64,000 nt of DNA from Costus lasius (taxonomy: Eukaryota > Streptophyta > Magnoliopsida > Zingiberales > Costaceae), in the NCBI GenBank assembly GCA_027563935.2, contig JANVAS020000239.1, positions 2,046,001 to 2,110,000 of the forward strand, read 5' to 3'. Shown in pieces: positions 44,786 through 55,747 of this stretch (the stretch's first letter is position 1; every line of letters starts with the position of its first letter). The translations under genes and the position numbers were made by a program. The notes under the pieces were generated by a model that made no database searches, was not told where the DNA came from, and saw only the letters and a program-made list of their open reading frames with translations.

Positions 44786-47700
44786 CTAATGGTTGAGAAA
44801 TCTCAAACCCATATTATTACAGTGCTTCTCATGCTTCTGCTGCGCCAGAGGCTTGGTAAGCGGGTCAGCCAGATTGTCATCTGTATGAACCTTGCATACT
44901 TTGATCTCGCCACGATCTATGATCTCCCTGATCAAATGAAACCGTCTCTGTATGTGCTTGGACTTCTGGTGCGACCGTGGTTCCTTTGCTTGTGCGATTG
45001 CTCCAGTGTTATCACAGAAGATAACCAAAGGATCTGCACTCGAAGGAACGACACCAAGTTCTCTCACGAACTTACGAATCCACACTGCCTCCTTGGATGC
45101 TTCCGAGGCTGCAACATACTCGGCTTCTGTTGTGGAATCAGCAACAGTTGACTGTTTGAAACTTTTCCACACCACTGCACCTCCATTCAAGCTAAAGACA
45201 TAGCCTGATTGCGATCGGAAATCATCCTGGTCACTCTGGAACGAAGCATCAGTATATCCCTCTATACTGAGTTCTTCCTGACCACCATATATCAAGAACA
45301 TATCTTTGGTCCTCCGCAGATATTTTAAAATGTTCTTGACTGCAATCCAGTGCGCCATACCTGGATTACTCTGGTAACGACTGGTCACGCTTAACCCGTA
45401 AGCGACGTCTGGGCGAGTACACAACATCGCATACATTATAGAACCAATAGCCGAAGCATAAGGCGTATTGTTCATTTCATCTTTCTCAGTCTGTGTTTGT
45501 GGACACTGACTCTTCGAAAGATTCAGACCATGTCTGACTGGAAGATATCCTCGTTTAGAATTCTCTAAATGAAATCTCTCCAGGACCTTATCGATGTAAG
45601 TACTCTGGCACAGCCCGAGAAGCCTCTTAGATCTATCCCTGTAGATCTTCACACCTAACACATAGGCTGCTTCTCCTAGATCTTTCATCTGGAAACATTT
45701 CCTCAGCCATGCCTTAACAGCATGCATTTCAGGAATATCATTTCCAATGATCAAGATGTCATCGACGTAGAGGACTAGAAAAGTAATCACGCTCCCACTA
45801 AACCTCTTATATACACACGGGTCATCCTCGTTCTTGATGAAACCAAATTCCGTAACTGATTCATCAAAACGAATATTCCAGCTTCTGGATGCTTGTTTAA
45901 GTCCATAAATAGACTTCTTTAACTTGCATATCTTATGACGATCTGCTGGATTAGTGAAACCTTCTGGTTGTGTCATATACACATCCTCATCCAGATTTCC
46001 ATTAAGGAAAGCTGTTTTCACATCCATCTGCCAAATCTCATAATCATAATATGCAGCTATCGCGAAAAGAATCCGAATAGACTTAAACATGGCTACAGGT
46101 GAGAAAGTTTCATCATAATCTATCCCGTAGATTTGTTTGAAACCTTTCGCAACTAGCCTGCCTTTATAGGTAACCACGTTACCATCCATGTCAATCTTCT
46201 TCTTGAAGATCCATTTACAGCCTATAGGGATAACTCCCGGAGGCGGATCAACCAAATCCCAGACCTGGTTATCTGACATGGAGTCCATCTCGGCGCGCAT
46301 AGCTTCAAGCCATCTCGCTGACTCCGGTCCACTGACCGCATCCGCATAAGTAAGGGGTTCATCATTGCCAATGATATAGACTCCGTCATAGCGCTCAGGC
46401 TGTCGACGAATCCTTCCCGATCTTCGCGGTTCCCGTGATATCTGAGCCTCAGGTTGTTCAATAACCTGTTCTACCGGCTCAGGCTCATCCAACTCTGCTT
46501 GAGCACTTTGTCCTTCCTCTGGAATCTCATCCAGCTTTATTTCTCTCCCACTGGCCTCTTGCAGAAGAAACTCCTTCTCAAGAAATATGGCCGTCCGAGC
46601 AACAAAAACCTTGTTCTCTTTGGGATCGTAGAAATAATAACCCTTAGTTTCCTTAGGGTAACCGACAAAGATACATTTGTCAGATCTGCTCTCTAGTTTC
46701 CCAGAGGCGAGCTTCTTGACATAAGCCTCGCAGCCCCAGATCCTGATAAATGTCAAGCTTGGCTGTTTCCCATACCATAACTCATATGGCGTCTTTGAAA
46801 CTGCCTTGGATGGCACTCGGTTTAGTACTTTTGCAGCTGTTTCCAGCCCAAAACCCCAAAAGGAGTAGGGAAGAGTAGCCTGACTCATCATAGAACGAAC
46901 CATATCAAGTAACGTTCTATTTCTCCTCTCGGACACACCATTCCATTGCGGTGTTCCTGGCGGAGTGAGCTGTGAGATAATCCCACACTCTTTTAGATAG
47001 TCAGTAAATGCATGACTTAGGTATTCACCACCTCGATCTGAGCGAAGTGCCTTGATATTGCGGCCTAGCTGATTTTGAACTTCATTCTTGAACTCTTTGA
47101 ACTTGTCAAAAGATTCACTCTTATGTCTCATCAGATAGACATACCCATATCTACTGAAATCATCAGTAAAGGTAATGAAGTACTGATAGCCACCTCTGGC
47201 ATGTTTACTAAAAGGCCCACACACATCACTGTGTATAAGGTCAAGTAAACCTGAAGCCCTTTGACCTTTGTGAGGAAAAGGTGACTTCGTCATTTTACCC
47301 ATTAAACAAGCTTTGCATGTATCAAGCTCCTTGTAGGAGAATGATCCCAGCAGTCCATGATCATGCAACCGCTTAATGCGTTTCTCGTTTATATGGCCTA
47401 AACGACTATGCCATAGCAAGGTGCTGTCATCAGCATACTTGGCTTTCTTAATATCAACATTATGTATAGAACTTTCCATGTCTAACATGAATAACCCATT
47501 GCTTATTGAACCAGTTGCATAAACAATATTATCAAAAGATAAAATACACTTTGAAATATTGCATTCAAAGGAAAATCCCTTCCTGACAAGAGCAGGAATG
47601 GAGATAATATTTTTAGTTATACTGGGAACAAAGTAACAACTGTTTAGTTCCAATACAAGTCCAGATGGTAAAGAAATAAAGTAGTCTCCTACAGCAACAG

Positions 47701-48667
47701 CAGCAACCCGTGCCCCGTTTCCAACTCGTAGGTCCACCTCATGCTGTCCCACCTGCCTTCTTCTCTTGAGTTCCTGCACATTTGAACAAATGTGAACTCC
47801 ACATGCAGTGTCCAACACCCATGATACAGAAGAAGAAAACATGACCTCAGTCACGAATATACCTGAGCCAGAAGCAAAGCTTCCCCTCTTGTCTCCTTGG
47901 AGCGCTTTACAGTCCTTTTTCCAGTGACCCAGCTGGCCACAGTGGAAACACCTGTATTCCTTAGACCGCTTCACCTTCTGCTTCAGAGCCTTGCTGTAGC
48001 TTTTGACCGGGGCCTTGCCCTTCTTCCCCTTCTTCTTGTTCCTGGAAGGAACCATTAAGACAGAGGTCGAAGGCTTACCCTTCAGAGTCTCCTCAGTGGT
48101 CAAGAGCATATTCAGCAGCTCTGCCGGAGTACAATCGATTTTGTTCATATTAAAATTAATAATGAACGCGTCGAATGATGGCGGGAGAGACTGCAGAATA
48201 ATGTCTACAGCAAGCTCCTGGTTAATGGTATGCCCCAGTTTCTCTAGAGCCTCCTTGTGCCCAATCATCTTGAGCACGTGAGCTCCTACTGGGCTCCCTT
48301 CAGCCAGTTTGCTCTGAAAGAAGAGCTTTGTCAAATTGTAGCGTTCTGTCCTCGCCTGTGCAGCATACAGCATCTTGAGGTTTGTAATCATGTCTCTAGC
48401 AGACATATCCTCATGCTGACGCTGCAGCGGTGGCGTCATAGACGCTAGCATCAGGCAAGCGACATCAATGCTATCATTGACGTGCTTTTCATAGGCTTCC
48501 CGAACCGCCCTTGCGGCGTTCGGAGCGGGCTGCGGCGGTATCGCCGTCTCGAGGACATACAGTTTCCTCTCTGCCTTAAGAACAATCTTAAGGTGTCCAA
48601 ACCAGTCAGAGAAGTTTGGCCCAGCAAACTTCTCCCTTTCCAGTAGGGATCGCACATTGAAGTTCAT
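44786..48667 (-). CDS. copia C gag-pol polyprotein, intact (1293 aa)
   Basis: A single frame from ATG at 48667 to TAG. Domains in order: gag (residues about 1-230); a CCHC knuckle CFHCGQLGHWKKDC at residues 240-253; protease with WVLDTACG (D-T-A, as in some copia proteases); GAG-pre-integrase and HHCC finger (WHSRLGH...CKAC); integrase core with Asp in HSDVCGP, Asp in RSDRGGEY and Glu in VSERRN; RT with YVDD in LYVDDILIIGND; RNase H with YTDAS, STTEAEY and FCDNTGA. The length and the gag-PR-IN-RT-RH order are those of plant Ty1/copia. The 1.7-kb LTR and tRNA-iMet PBS suggest the Tork/Angela group, which I infer without a tree. The start is chosen because D and E begin at the same position with nearly the same residues. 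No stop or shift was found. Expression would come from the LTR at 50499-52208. Confidence 0.96.
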   Translation of the reverse strand: MNFNVRSLLEREKFAGPNFSDWFGHLKIVLKAERKLYVLETAIPPQPAPNAARAVREAYEKHVNDSIDVACLMLASMTPPLQRQHEDMSARDMITNLKMLYAAQARTERYNLTKLFFQSKLAEGSPVGAHVLKMIGHKEALEKLGHTINQELAVDIILQSLPPSFDAFIINFNMNKIDCTPAELLNMLLTTEETLKGKPSTSVLMVPSRNKKKGKKGKAPVKSYSKALKQKVKRSKEYRCFHCGQLGHWKKDCKALQGDKRGSFASGSGIFVTEVMFSSSVSWVLDTACGVHICSNVQELKRRRQVGQHEVDLRVGNGARVAAVAVGDYFISLPSGLVLELNSCYFVPSITKNIISIPALVRKGFSFECNISKCILSFDNIVYATGSISNGLFMLDMESSIHNVDIKKAKYADDSTLLWHSRLGHINEKRIKRLHDHGLLGSFSYKELDTCKACLMGKMTKSPFPHKGQRASGLLDLIHSDVCGPFSKHARGGYQYFITFTDDFSRYGYVYLMRHKSESFDKFKEFKNEVQNQLGRNIKALRSDRGGEYLSHAFTDYLKECGIISQLTPPGTPQWNGVSERRNRTLLDMVRSMMSQATLPYSFWGFGLETAAKVLNRVPSKAVSKTPYELWYGKQPSLTFIRIWGCEAYVKKLASGKLESRSDKCIFVGYPKETKGYYFYDPKENKVFVARTAIFLEKEFLLQEASGREIKLDEIPEEGQSAQAELDEPEPVEQVIEQPEAQISREPRRSGRIRRQPERYDGVYIIGNDEPLTYADAVSGPESARWLEAMRAEMDSMSDNQVWDLVDPPPGVIPIGCKWIFKKKIDMDGNVVTYKGRLVAKGFKQIYGIDYDETFSPVAMFKSIRILFAIAAYYDYEIWQMDVKTAFLNGNLDEDVYMTQPEGFTNPADRHKICKLKKSIYGLKQASRSWNIRFDESVTEFGFIKNEDDPCVYKRFSGSVITFLVLYVDDILIIGNDIPEMHAVKAWLRKCFQMKDLGEAAYVLGVKIYRDRSKRLLGLCQSTYIDKVLERFHLENSKRGYLPVRHGLNLSKSQCPQTQTEKDEMNNTPYASAIGSIMYAMLCTRPDVAYGLSVTSRYQSNPGMAHWIAVKNILKYLRRTKDMFLIYGGQEELSIEGYTDASFQSDQDDFRSQSGYVFSLNGGAVVWKSFKQSTVADSTTEAEYVAASEASKEAVWIRKFVRELGVVPSSADPLVIFCDNTGAIAQAKEPRSHQKSKHIQRRFHLIREIIDRGEIKVCKVHTDDNLADPLTKPLAQQKHEKHCNNMGLRFLNH

Positions 48668-48821
48668 GGTGTTCGTTGCTGCAGGTATCTACAACAATGC
48701 AAGAACAGCAAGGTCAGTATCAATGTATAAGAATCAATCAGGACTTAAGAAAGATTCTTTTTCTCACTATTTTATCAGGCGTGAAAAATCCAGCAAAACA
48801 GCCCGAAAGAGTAGAACTCTT

Positions 48822-49049
48822 TTAGTGAGATGGGATCCAGATTTCATACTTGGTCTCCGCGTCCCGCTCAGGCGAGATAAGATGCACAGAGAGTACAAGC
48901 ATTAGTTTCTGGTAGGCAGTCCCTGCCGATCGCCAACCCGTGCGATTCCCCTTCATCTGGGCAGTCCAGCAGACTGTGCCAACTGAGTTGGTACAACACA
49001 ATCTCTGACCCCACAGATGGCTGCCTCCATGTGCTACCATATGCGCCAC
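48822..49049 (-). other. upstream ORF in C leader, 75 codons
   Basis: Same frame as the B uORF (MAHMVAHGGSHLWGQ...IWIPSH), ending about 155 nt before the gag ATG of an otherwise intact element. Confidence 0.3.
48976..48998 (-). other. leader palindrome 2, C
   Basis: Core CCAACTGAGTTGG on the plus strand; same as B. Confidence 0.65.
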
Positions 49050-49184
49050 ATATGTAGCCTACACGGTCAAGCTGACCCGACCTACTCCCTGGACCACCAT
49101 GTGCTATGCTGAGCAACGAGAGGGGATAAATCCCCAATCTGTAACACACAGGTGTAATCCCGCACCGTCTGAAGATAGATGGAC

Positions 49185-49207
49185 GTGCCCACTGAGTGGG
49201 TACAACA
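49185..49207 (-). other. leader palindrome 1, C
   Basis: Core CCCACTGAGTGGG on the plus strand; same as B. Confidence 0.65.
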
Positions 49208-49534
49208 CGGCTCCAACGATAATCAGAACAGTGAGGTTTCGCGTCAGAAGGCTTACGAGCTTGATATTTAAGCGTTGGATTTTAACGGTCTTTTATCTTC
49301 TTGCCTATCATGCAATTCCTATGGTGATAGCAGAAGATAAATTTACTCATGCAATTCTAATATAAAGCTATAAAAGAAAGCATGTGTCTTATGTGGTAAA
49401 AGCCCATAGCCCTAGTGAGACCTTAACCTAACTTAAGTCTGCACTTGCTTTTCATGGGTCTTTAACTGCTTATCTGGCCCAACCCAGGGCCCAAGCGCCA
49501 ATTAGCAGCTCTGGTGCGCCCACCAGGAAATGCG

Positions 49535-49600
49535 CCAGGTCCTAGGGTCGAACCCTAGACCTCCCACCTGGTCCAGCCACTGCTGCAAGCGCCTCTGCCA
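49535..49600 (-). other. tRNA-like A/B-box module in C leader
   Basis: Minus strand A-box-like TGGCAGAGGCG (49590-49600) and B-box-like GGTTCGACCCT (49544-49554), 46 bases apart, with a perfect five-pair T-arm-like stem CTAGG/CCTAG. Confidence 0.5.
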
Positions 49601-50484
49601 AGTGTGCTCTGTGCTCTTGTCTAATTAAATTACAAATTTAACTATCTAGACAAGAGTGACACGCAGGTCACTTTCACATTATAAATTAATTAAATTGTGA
49701 TTCGCAGATCACATAAATAAAATTAATTTACAACAATTAATCCAGGCACGCAGGCCCCAGCACAGCACACATTAAAAACAGGCAGCCCACATAAGACTAA
49801 ATAAACAAGCAGATTCAACAACCATCATGTGATCCAGTCAGGAAAAATAAATTTTGAAAAAACCCCATGGGATCAATTTTAATTTTCCTTATTTGCCTTA
49901 CAACCTTACAACGGTCCATTACTAGGGATCCACTCATCCACCCTAGTCAGATCCTCTGCCCTTACATGCACCGAGTCGTAACTGACTCGAGTCGACCAAA
50001 AGGTCAACTATGCATGCGACAGGGCTGAACGACCACACTGAGATCTGGCAAGCGGGCGTGACCCCGGGCCTAACTCAGGTGCGTTCATTGGTCGTCTCAA
50101 TCAGACATCGCTACACACCTGTCTGCAGTCGACCTATAGCCACCATAGGCTTGCGCCAAGGTGCTATCTGGTCGACCCATTCAGGCTGTCAGATGAACTG
50201 ATCAGACTGGTCGGATCTAACCTAGGGGTTGACTTCAACCCTAGTAACCCGTCTAAGGGTTTACTGTAGGCGGCTTAGATCTAAGGTGAAAACGCGCAAG
50301 TAATATTTTTGAAGAAAAACATACATTAAGCGCCAACATTTCAACACATATGCGCAATTAAAACATAACTTTGGTTTCGGCATGAAACAAGTTAATATGA
50401 AAAATTACGCATGATAGATCTAAGCATGCATCTTCATTCAAGGATCACCGAAACAAAGCAATCAAATAAGCATGCGATTAACTC

Positions 50485-50496
50485 GCTCTGATACCA
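50485..50496 (-). other. primer binding site (tRNA-iMet), C
   Basis: Minus strand TGGTATCAGAGC, two bases inside the LTR. Confidence 0.9.
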
Positions 50497-50498
50497 AT

Positions 50499-52208
50499 TG
50501 AAAGTACCCCTTAACATGTAAGGGGGGTCCCCTTCTAGGGGGAGCGAAAACCCTAAAGTGGCGCAAATTATAACATGCAGCGGACGGAAGGGCTTCAAAG
50601 AATCATTGCGCATGCATTATGTGATCAACCTTACAACATAATAGAAGAAGATGCAATTCATACCATAGCCATTAGAGGATGGCGCCTTGGAAGGAAAGAT
50701 CAATCGAGAACTTCTCCTAAGTTTCGCACACAAGATGAGGAAGCCGCCTACTCTCTTGGTGCAACTTGTGCTAGCAAGGCTCCAAGAAGTGCTTGTCGTA
50801 TGAAGGGATGAAGATCTCCTTGCTTGGCGAAAACCTCTCCCCAGTGTCGACCACCACTTCTCCACAAGCGAATGTCTCAAGGACAACCCCGAGCGGCGAC
50901 AATAGGGCGAGAGGGAAGCGTGAAGAGAGTCCACACGGAACGTGGTCACGTAAGTGACATGTTTTCTAATAATAGAAAACCATACTTCCACTTGCGATCA
51001 TGGGTTTACCCCAATCGCAAATCTCTCTTAAAGTGAACCATACGCTCAACCAATGAGCTGGTTCATTTTGGTTTGGTTCAAGACCAAATAACCCAAGCAA
51101 TTAGTCCAGATCACATTAAACCCTAAGGTGCTTGATCTGACCGTTGATCTTTTGATGCTCCTGATCTCAATGATCTAGCATCCAATCTCCCGATCGAAGC
51201 TTACCGATCCCTAGCCATAATCAATCAAACATGATCAGACCAGATCTCACTCACAATCAGAGCTTAAATCCCTTTAAACTGAACCCGAACAATTCAGTCC
51301 ACACGATCTGACTTAAGTAAGCCATATCATCAAATTGTGCGACCCTGAGGGTTTCCTTTAAATGTCGGTAACGATAACTCTCATTATCACGATCAGTGAG
51401 GGGTATCTAGCAACACATCACTGTCTCCCGATATAAAGGAAAGAGTCTTCCAAGACTACACCCAAAAACAGCACAAGTGTGAATCGACTTCACAAAGCAT
51501 ACATATTTCCTTTGCCACTGGATGTTCTTATTGGACAAGCCTGTCAAGCTCGTAACTCCAATATGATGAGCATGATTAGATCAGATGAACACTGTCACCT
51601 GGGTATGGCCATACACTCTCTCAATCATCTCATCCAGGGGGCCCCTTTAGAACATCACACTCCTTAAACAAGGAGACGGCAATCCTGTGTCTATCACTAG
51701 TGCCCTAACCTGACTCAAGCTCACCATCCAAGATAGTCTATAATCATTATGTTTCAAATGATATTGAACTAACTCAAAATAATGACAATCATCATTTAGG
51801 AAACACAAGTGATCTCAAGTCAGAGGAAATGTGCCACTTGTCTTATACAAGGAATATTCACGTTGTGACAAACAACTGAACATCCTAGTAGGGTCTGTCC
51901 AGTACATCCCATGCACCCATGAGTCTACATCTTATTCCATGCTCGAAGCATCCTATAAGATTAGAACACATATTAGTCTTAACCATATCGAGGCTGTCTC
52001 ATGTTCACCAAGATACATCGACTAAGGACTTAATAGCTTGTCAGCCCAGCTGAACAGCTTTGAGACATTATTCAGAAGAACATATATTGCAGCAGACAAT
52101 GTAGCTAACTGAATAACAACCATGCCTTTATAAACATAACAGTTTATTACATGATACAGATACATTCCCATAGGCCTCAAACATTAGCCTTAAGGGCATA
52201 CCCCAACA
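50499..52208 (-). repeat. 5' LTR of C (1710 bp)
   Basis: Promoter-side LTR of the intact element, matching 43056-44765 with no difference found. It holds the C(A/T)8G box at 50966-50975 and the 64-codon ORF at 51831-52025. Confidence 0.95.
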
Positions 52209-53303
52209 CTTGGATGAGATGATTGAGAAAGTGTATGGCCATACCCGGGTGACTGTGTTCATCTGATCTAATCATGCTCATCATATTGGAGCTACAAGCT
52301 TGACACGCTTGTCCAAATAAGAACATCCAGTGGCAAAGGAAATATGTATGCTTTGTGAATTGATTCACACTTGTGCTATGGTTTGGGTGTAGTCTTGGAA
52401 GACTCTTTCCTTTATATCGGGAGACAGTGATGTGTTGCTAGATACCCCTCACTGATCGTGATAATGTGAGTTATCGTTACCGACATTTAAAGGAAACCCT
52501 CAGGGTCGCACAATTTGATGATATGGCTTACTTAAGTCAGATCGTATGGACTGAATTGTTCGGGTTCAGTTTAAAGGGATTTAATCTCTGATTGTAAGTG
52601 AGATCTGGTCTGATCATGTTTGATTGATTAGGGCTTGAGATCGGTAAGCTTCGATCGAGAGAATGAATGCTAGATCGGTCAGATCAGAAGCATTAAGAGA
52701 TCAACGGTCAGATCAAGAACCTTGTGGTTTAATTATGATTTGGACTGGTTGCTTGGCTTGATTAGTTCTTAAACCGAACCAATGTGAACCGGTTCATGAA
52801 ATGAGCGCATGGTTCAAGGCTTGGCGAGTTGTTCACTTGGCGTGAACATTGGAGCGAACGTGGTGGCTATTTTTAGTAACCATGATCTCCACTTGGAGAT
52901 AACGCTCACGTTCGAATAGTGCTTGCTACTCTCGCCTCTCAAGCGACCTCTCTGCTTGACGCTTTCGTGTGTGGCGACGTCTTGAAGGTTGAGGAGGATT
53001 TGGCCAAGAAGTTGATCATCCCTTTCCATTCGATCAAGGACACTTTGTAGCCTTGCTAGCACAAGGAGCGACAAAGAGTTTGCCATCATCCTCTTGTGTG
53101 CGAGACTTTGGAGAAGTGGCATTTGCGATTTTTCTTCCAAGGCGCCATCTAGAAATGGCTATGGTATGAATCGTTTTATTCATGCTGATTTTATAAGTTA
53201 ATCATAATGCATGCAAAGATCATTGAAACCCTTTTTCCGCTGCATCTATATCTCCATATGCGCCTATAGGGTTTTACCTCCCCTTATTGTAGGGGATCCT
53301 TCA
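52209..53303 (+). repeat. 3' LTR of B, right part
   Basis: Starts with the second TSD copy cttgg (52209-52213) and continues the LTR of B to GGGGATCCTTCA. About seven differences from the 5' LTR here; C(A/T)8G box at 52867-52876. Confidence 0.93.
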
Positions 53304-55747
53304 AGGATAACTCCCAGAGGCGGATCAACCAAATCCCAAACTTGGTTATCTGACATGGAGTCCATCTCGGCGCGCATAGCTTCAAGCCATCTCGCTGACT
53401 CCGGTCCACTGACCGCATCCGCATAAGTGAGGGGTTCATCATTATCAATGATGTAGACTCCGTCATAGCGCTCAGGCTGTCGACGAATCCTTCCCGATCT
53501 TCGCGGTTCCCGTGATATCTGAGCCTCAGGTTGTTCAATAACCTGTTCTACCGGCTCAGGCTCATCCAACTGTGCTTGAGCACTTTGTCCTTCCTCTGGA
53601 TTCTCATCCAACTTTATTTCTCTCCCACTGGCCTCTTGCAGAAGAAACTCCTTCTCAAGAAATATGGCCGTCCGAGCAACAAATCCCTTGTTCTCTTTGG
53701 GATCGTAGAAATAATAACCCTTAGTTTCCTTAGGGTATCCGACAAAGATACATTTCTCAGATCTGCTCTCTAGTTTCCCAGAGGCGAGCTTTTTGACATA
53801 AGCCTCGCAGCCCCAGATCCTGATAAATGTCAAGCTCGGCTGTTTCCCACACCATAACTCATATGGAGTCTTAGAAACAGCCTTGGATGGCACTCGGTTT
53901 AGTACCTTTGCAGCTGTCTCCAGTGCAAATCCCCAAAAGGAATATGGAAGAGTAGCCTGACTCATCATAGAACGAACCATATCAAGTAACGTTCTATTTC
54001 TCCTCTCGGACACACCATTCCATTGCGGTGTTCCTGGCGGAGTGAGCTGTGAGATAATCCCACACTCCTTCAGATAGTCAGTAAACGCATGACTCAAGTA
54101 TTCTCCACCTCGATCAGAGCGAAGTGCCTTGATATTTTGGCCTAGCTGATTCTGTACTTCATTCTTGAACTCTTTGAACTTGTCAAAAGATTCACTTTTA
54201 TGTCTCATCAGATAGACATACCCATACCTACTGAAATCATTAGTAAAGGTAATGAAGTACTGATAGCCACCTCTGGCATGTTTACTAAATGGCCCACACA
54301 CATCACTGTGTATAAGGTCAAGTAAACCTGAAGCCCTTTGACCTTTGTAAGGAAAAGGTGACTTCGTCATTTTACCCATTAAACAAGCTTTGCATGTATC
54401 AATCTCCTCATAGGAGAATGATCCCAGCAGTCCATTATCATGCAACCGCTTAATGCGCTTCTTGTTAATATGGCCTAAACGACTATGCCATAGCAAGGTG
54501 CTGTCATCAGCATACTTGGCTTTCTTAATATCAATATTTTGTATAGAACATTCCATGTCTAACATGAATAATCCATTGTTAATTGAACCAGTAGCATAAA
54601 AAATATTATCAAGAGAAAGAACACACTTTGAAATATTGCATTCAAAGGAAAACCCCTTCCTGACAAGAGCAGGAATGGAGATAATATTCTTAGTAAGGCT
54701 GGGAACAAAGTAACAACTGTTTAGTTCTAATACAAGCCCAGATGGCAAAGAGATGAAATAGTCTCCTACAGCAACAGCAGCAACCCGTGCCCCGTTTCCA
54801 ACTCGTAGGTCCACCTCATACTGTCCCACCTGTCTTCTTCTTTTGAGTTCCTGTACATTTGAACAAATGTGAACTCCACATGCAGTGTCCAACACCCATG
54901 ATATAGTAGAAGAAGAAACCATGACTTCCGTCACGTATATACCTGAGCCAGAAGCGATGCTTCCCCTCTTATCTCCTTGGAGCGCTTTACAGTCCTTTTT
55001 CCAGTGACCCAGCTGGCCACAGTGGAAACATCTGTATTCCTTTGACCGCTTAACTTTTTGCTTCAGAGCCTTGCTGTAACTCTTGACAGGGGCCTTGCCC
55101 TTCTTCCCCTTCTTCTTGTTCCTTGAAGGAACCATTAAGACAGAGGTCGAAGGCTTTCCCTTCAGAGTCTCCTCAGTAGTCAAGAGCATATTCAGCAGCT
55201 CTGCCGGAGTACAATCGATTTTGTTCATATTAAAGTTAATGATGAACGCATCGAAAGAGGGCGGGAGAGACTGCAGAATTATGTCTACAGCAAGCTCCTG
55301 ATTGATGGTATGCCCCAGTTTCTCTAGAGCCTCCTTGTGCCCAATCATCTTGAGCACGTGAGCTCCCACTGGGCTCCCTTCAGCCAGTTTGCTCTGAAAG
55401 AAAAGCTTTGTCAGATTATAGCGTTCTGTCCTCGCCTGTGCAGCATACAGCATCTTGAGGTTTGCTATCATGTCTATAGCAGACATATCCTCATGCTGAC
55501 GCTGCAGCGGTGGCGTCATAGACGCTAGCATCAGGCAAGCGACATCAATGCTATCATTGACGTGCTTTTCATAAGCTTCCCGAACCGCCCTAGCGGCGTT
55601 CGGAGCGGGCTGAGGCGGTATAGCCGTCTCGAGGACATACAGTTTCCTCTCTGCCTTAAGAATGATCTTAAGGTGTCCGAACCAGTCTGAGAAGTTCGGC
55701 CCAGCAAACTTCTCCCTTTCCAGTAGGGATCGCACATTGAAGCTCAT
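53304..55747 (-). pseudogene. copia D gag-pol, 5' part (gag to integrase)
   Basis: ATG at 55747 (MSFNVRSLLEREKF). Gag, CCHC knuckle, protease (WVLDTACG), integrase finger and core, and the start of RT (MDSMSDNQVWDLVDPPLG) are open until the B insertion at 53304-53308. Beyond that an artificial tail would be read into B's LTR for about 13 residues before a stop. Differences from C include FTNDFSRYG for FTDDFSRYG in integrase and ELWCGKQ for ELWYGKQ. The rest of the gene is at 33632-35072. Confidence 0.93.

Larger units (their letters stand above)
48668..50498 (-). other. leader of C (1831 nt)
   Basis: Leader between PBS and gag. It holds the tRNA-like module (49544-49600), palindrome 1 (49185-49207) and palindrome 2 (48976-48998), and the 75-codon upstream ORF (48822-49049). 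No other feature is recognised. Confidence 0.85.
43056..52208 (-). mobile_element. copia element C, complete, innermost
   Basis: 9153 bp with two 1710-bp LTRs (43056-44765 and 50499-52208), purine tract, PBS and one uninterrupted gag-pol. TSD cttgg is at 43051-43055 and 52209-52213 in the 3' LTR of B. I found no LTR difference, and the offset is constant at 7443 along the whole LTR, so no indels. It is the youngest insertion here, and all parts needed for autonomous retrotransposition appear present. Confidence 0.95.
35078..53303 (+). mobile_element. copia element B, interrupted by C
   Basis: 5' LTR 35078-36742, PBS, leader, gag-pol 38575-42460, purine tract, 3' LTR 42481-43055 plus 52214-53303. 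It is flanked by TSD aggat (35073-35077, 53304-53308) in the RT gene of D. Own length without C is 9068 bp. Both LTRs are 1665 bp and differ at about 10 positions by my reading. Confidence 0.94.

Noticed and set aside
44708..45151. 147-codon ORF antisense to RNase H of C (also in B, A, D, E)
   Set aside because: It is the reverse strand of a conserved coding region. Its conservation follows from RNase H, and it resembles no known protein.
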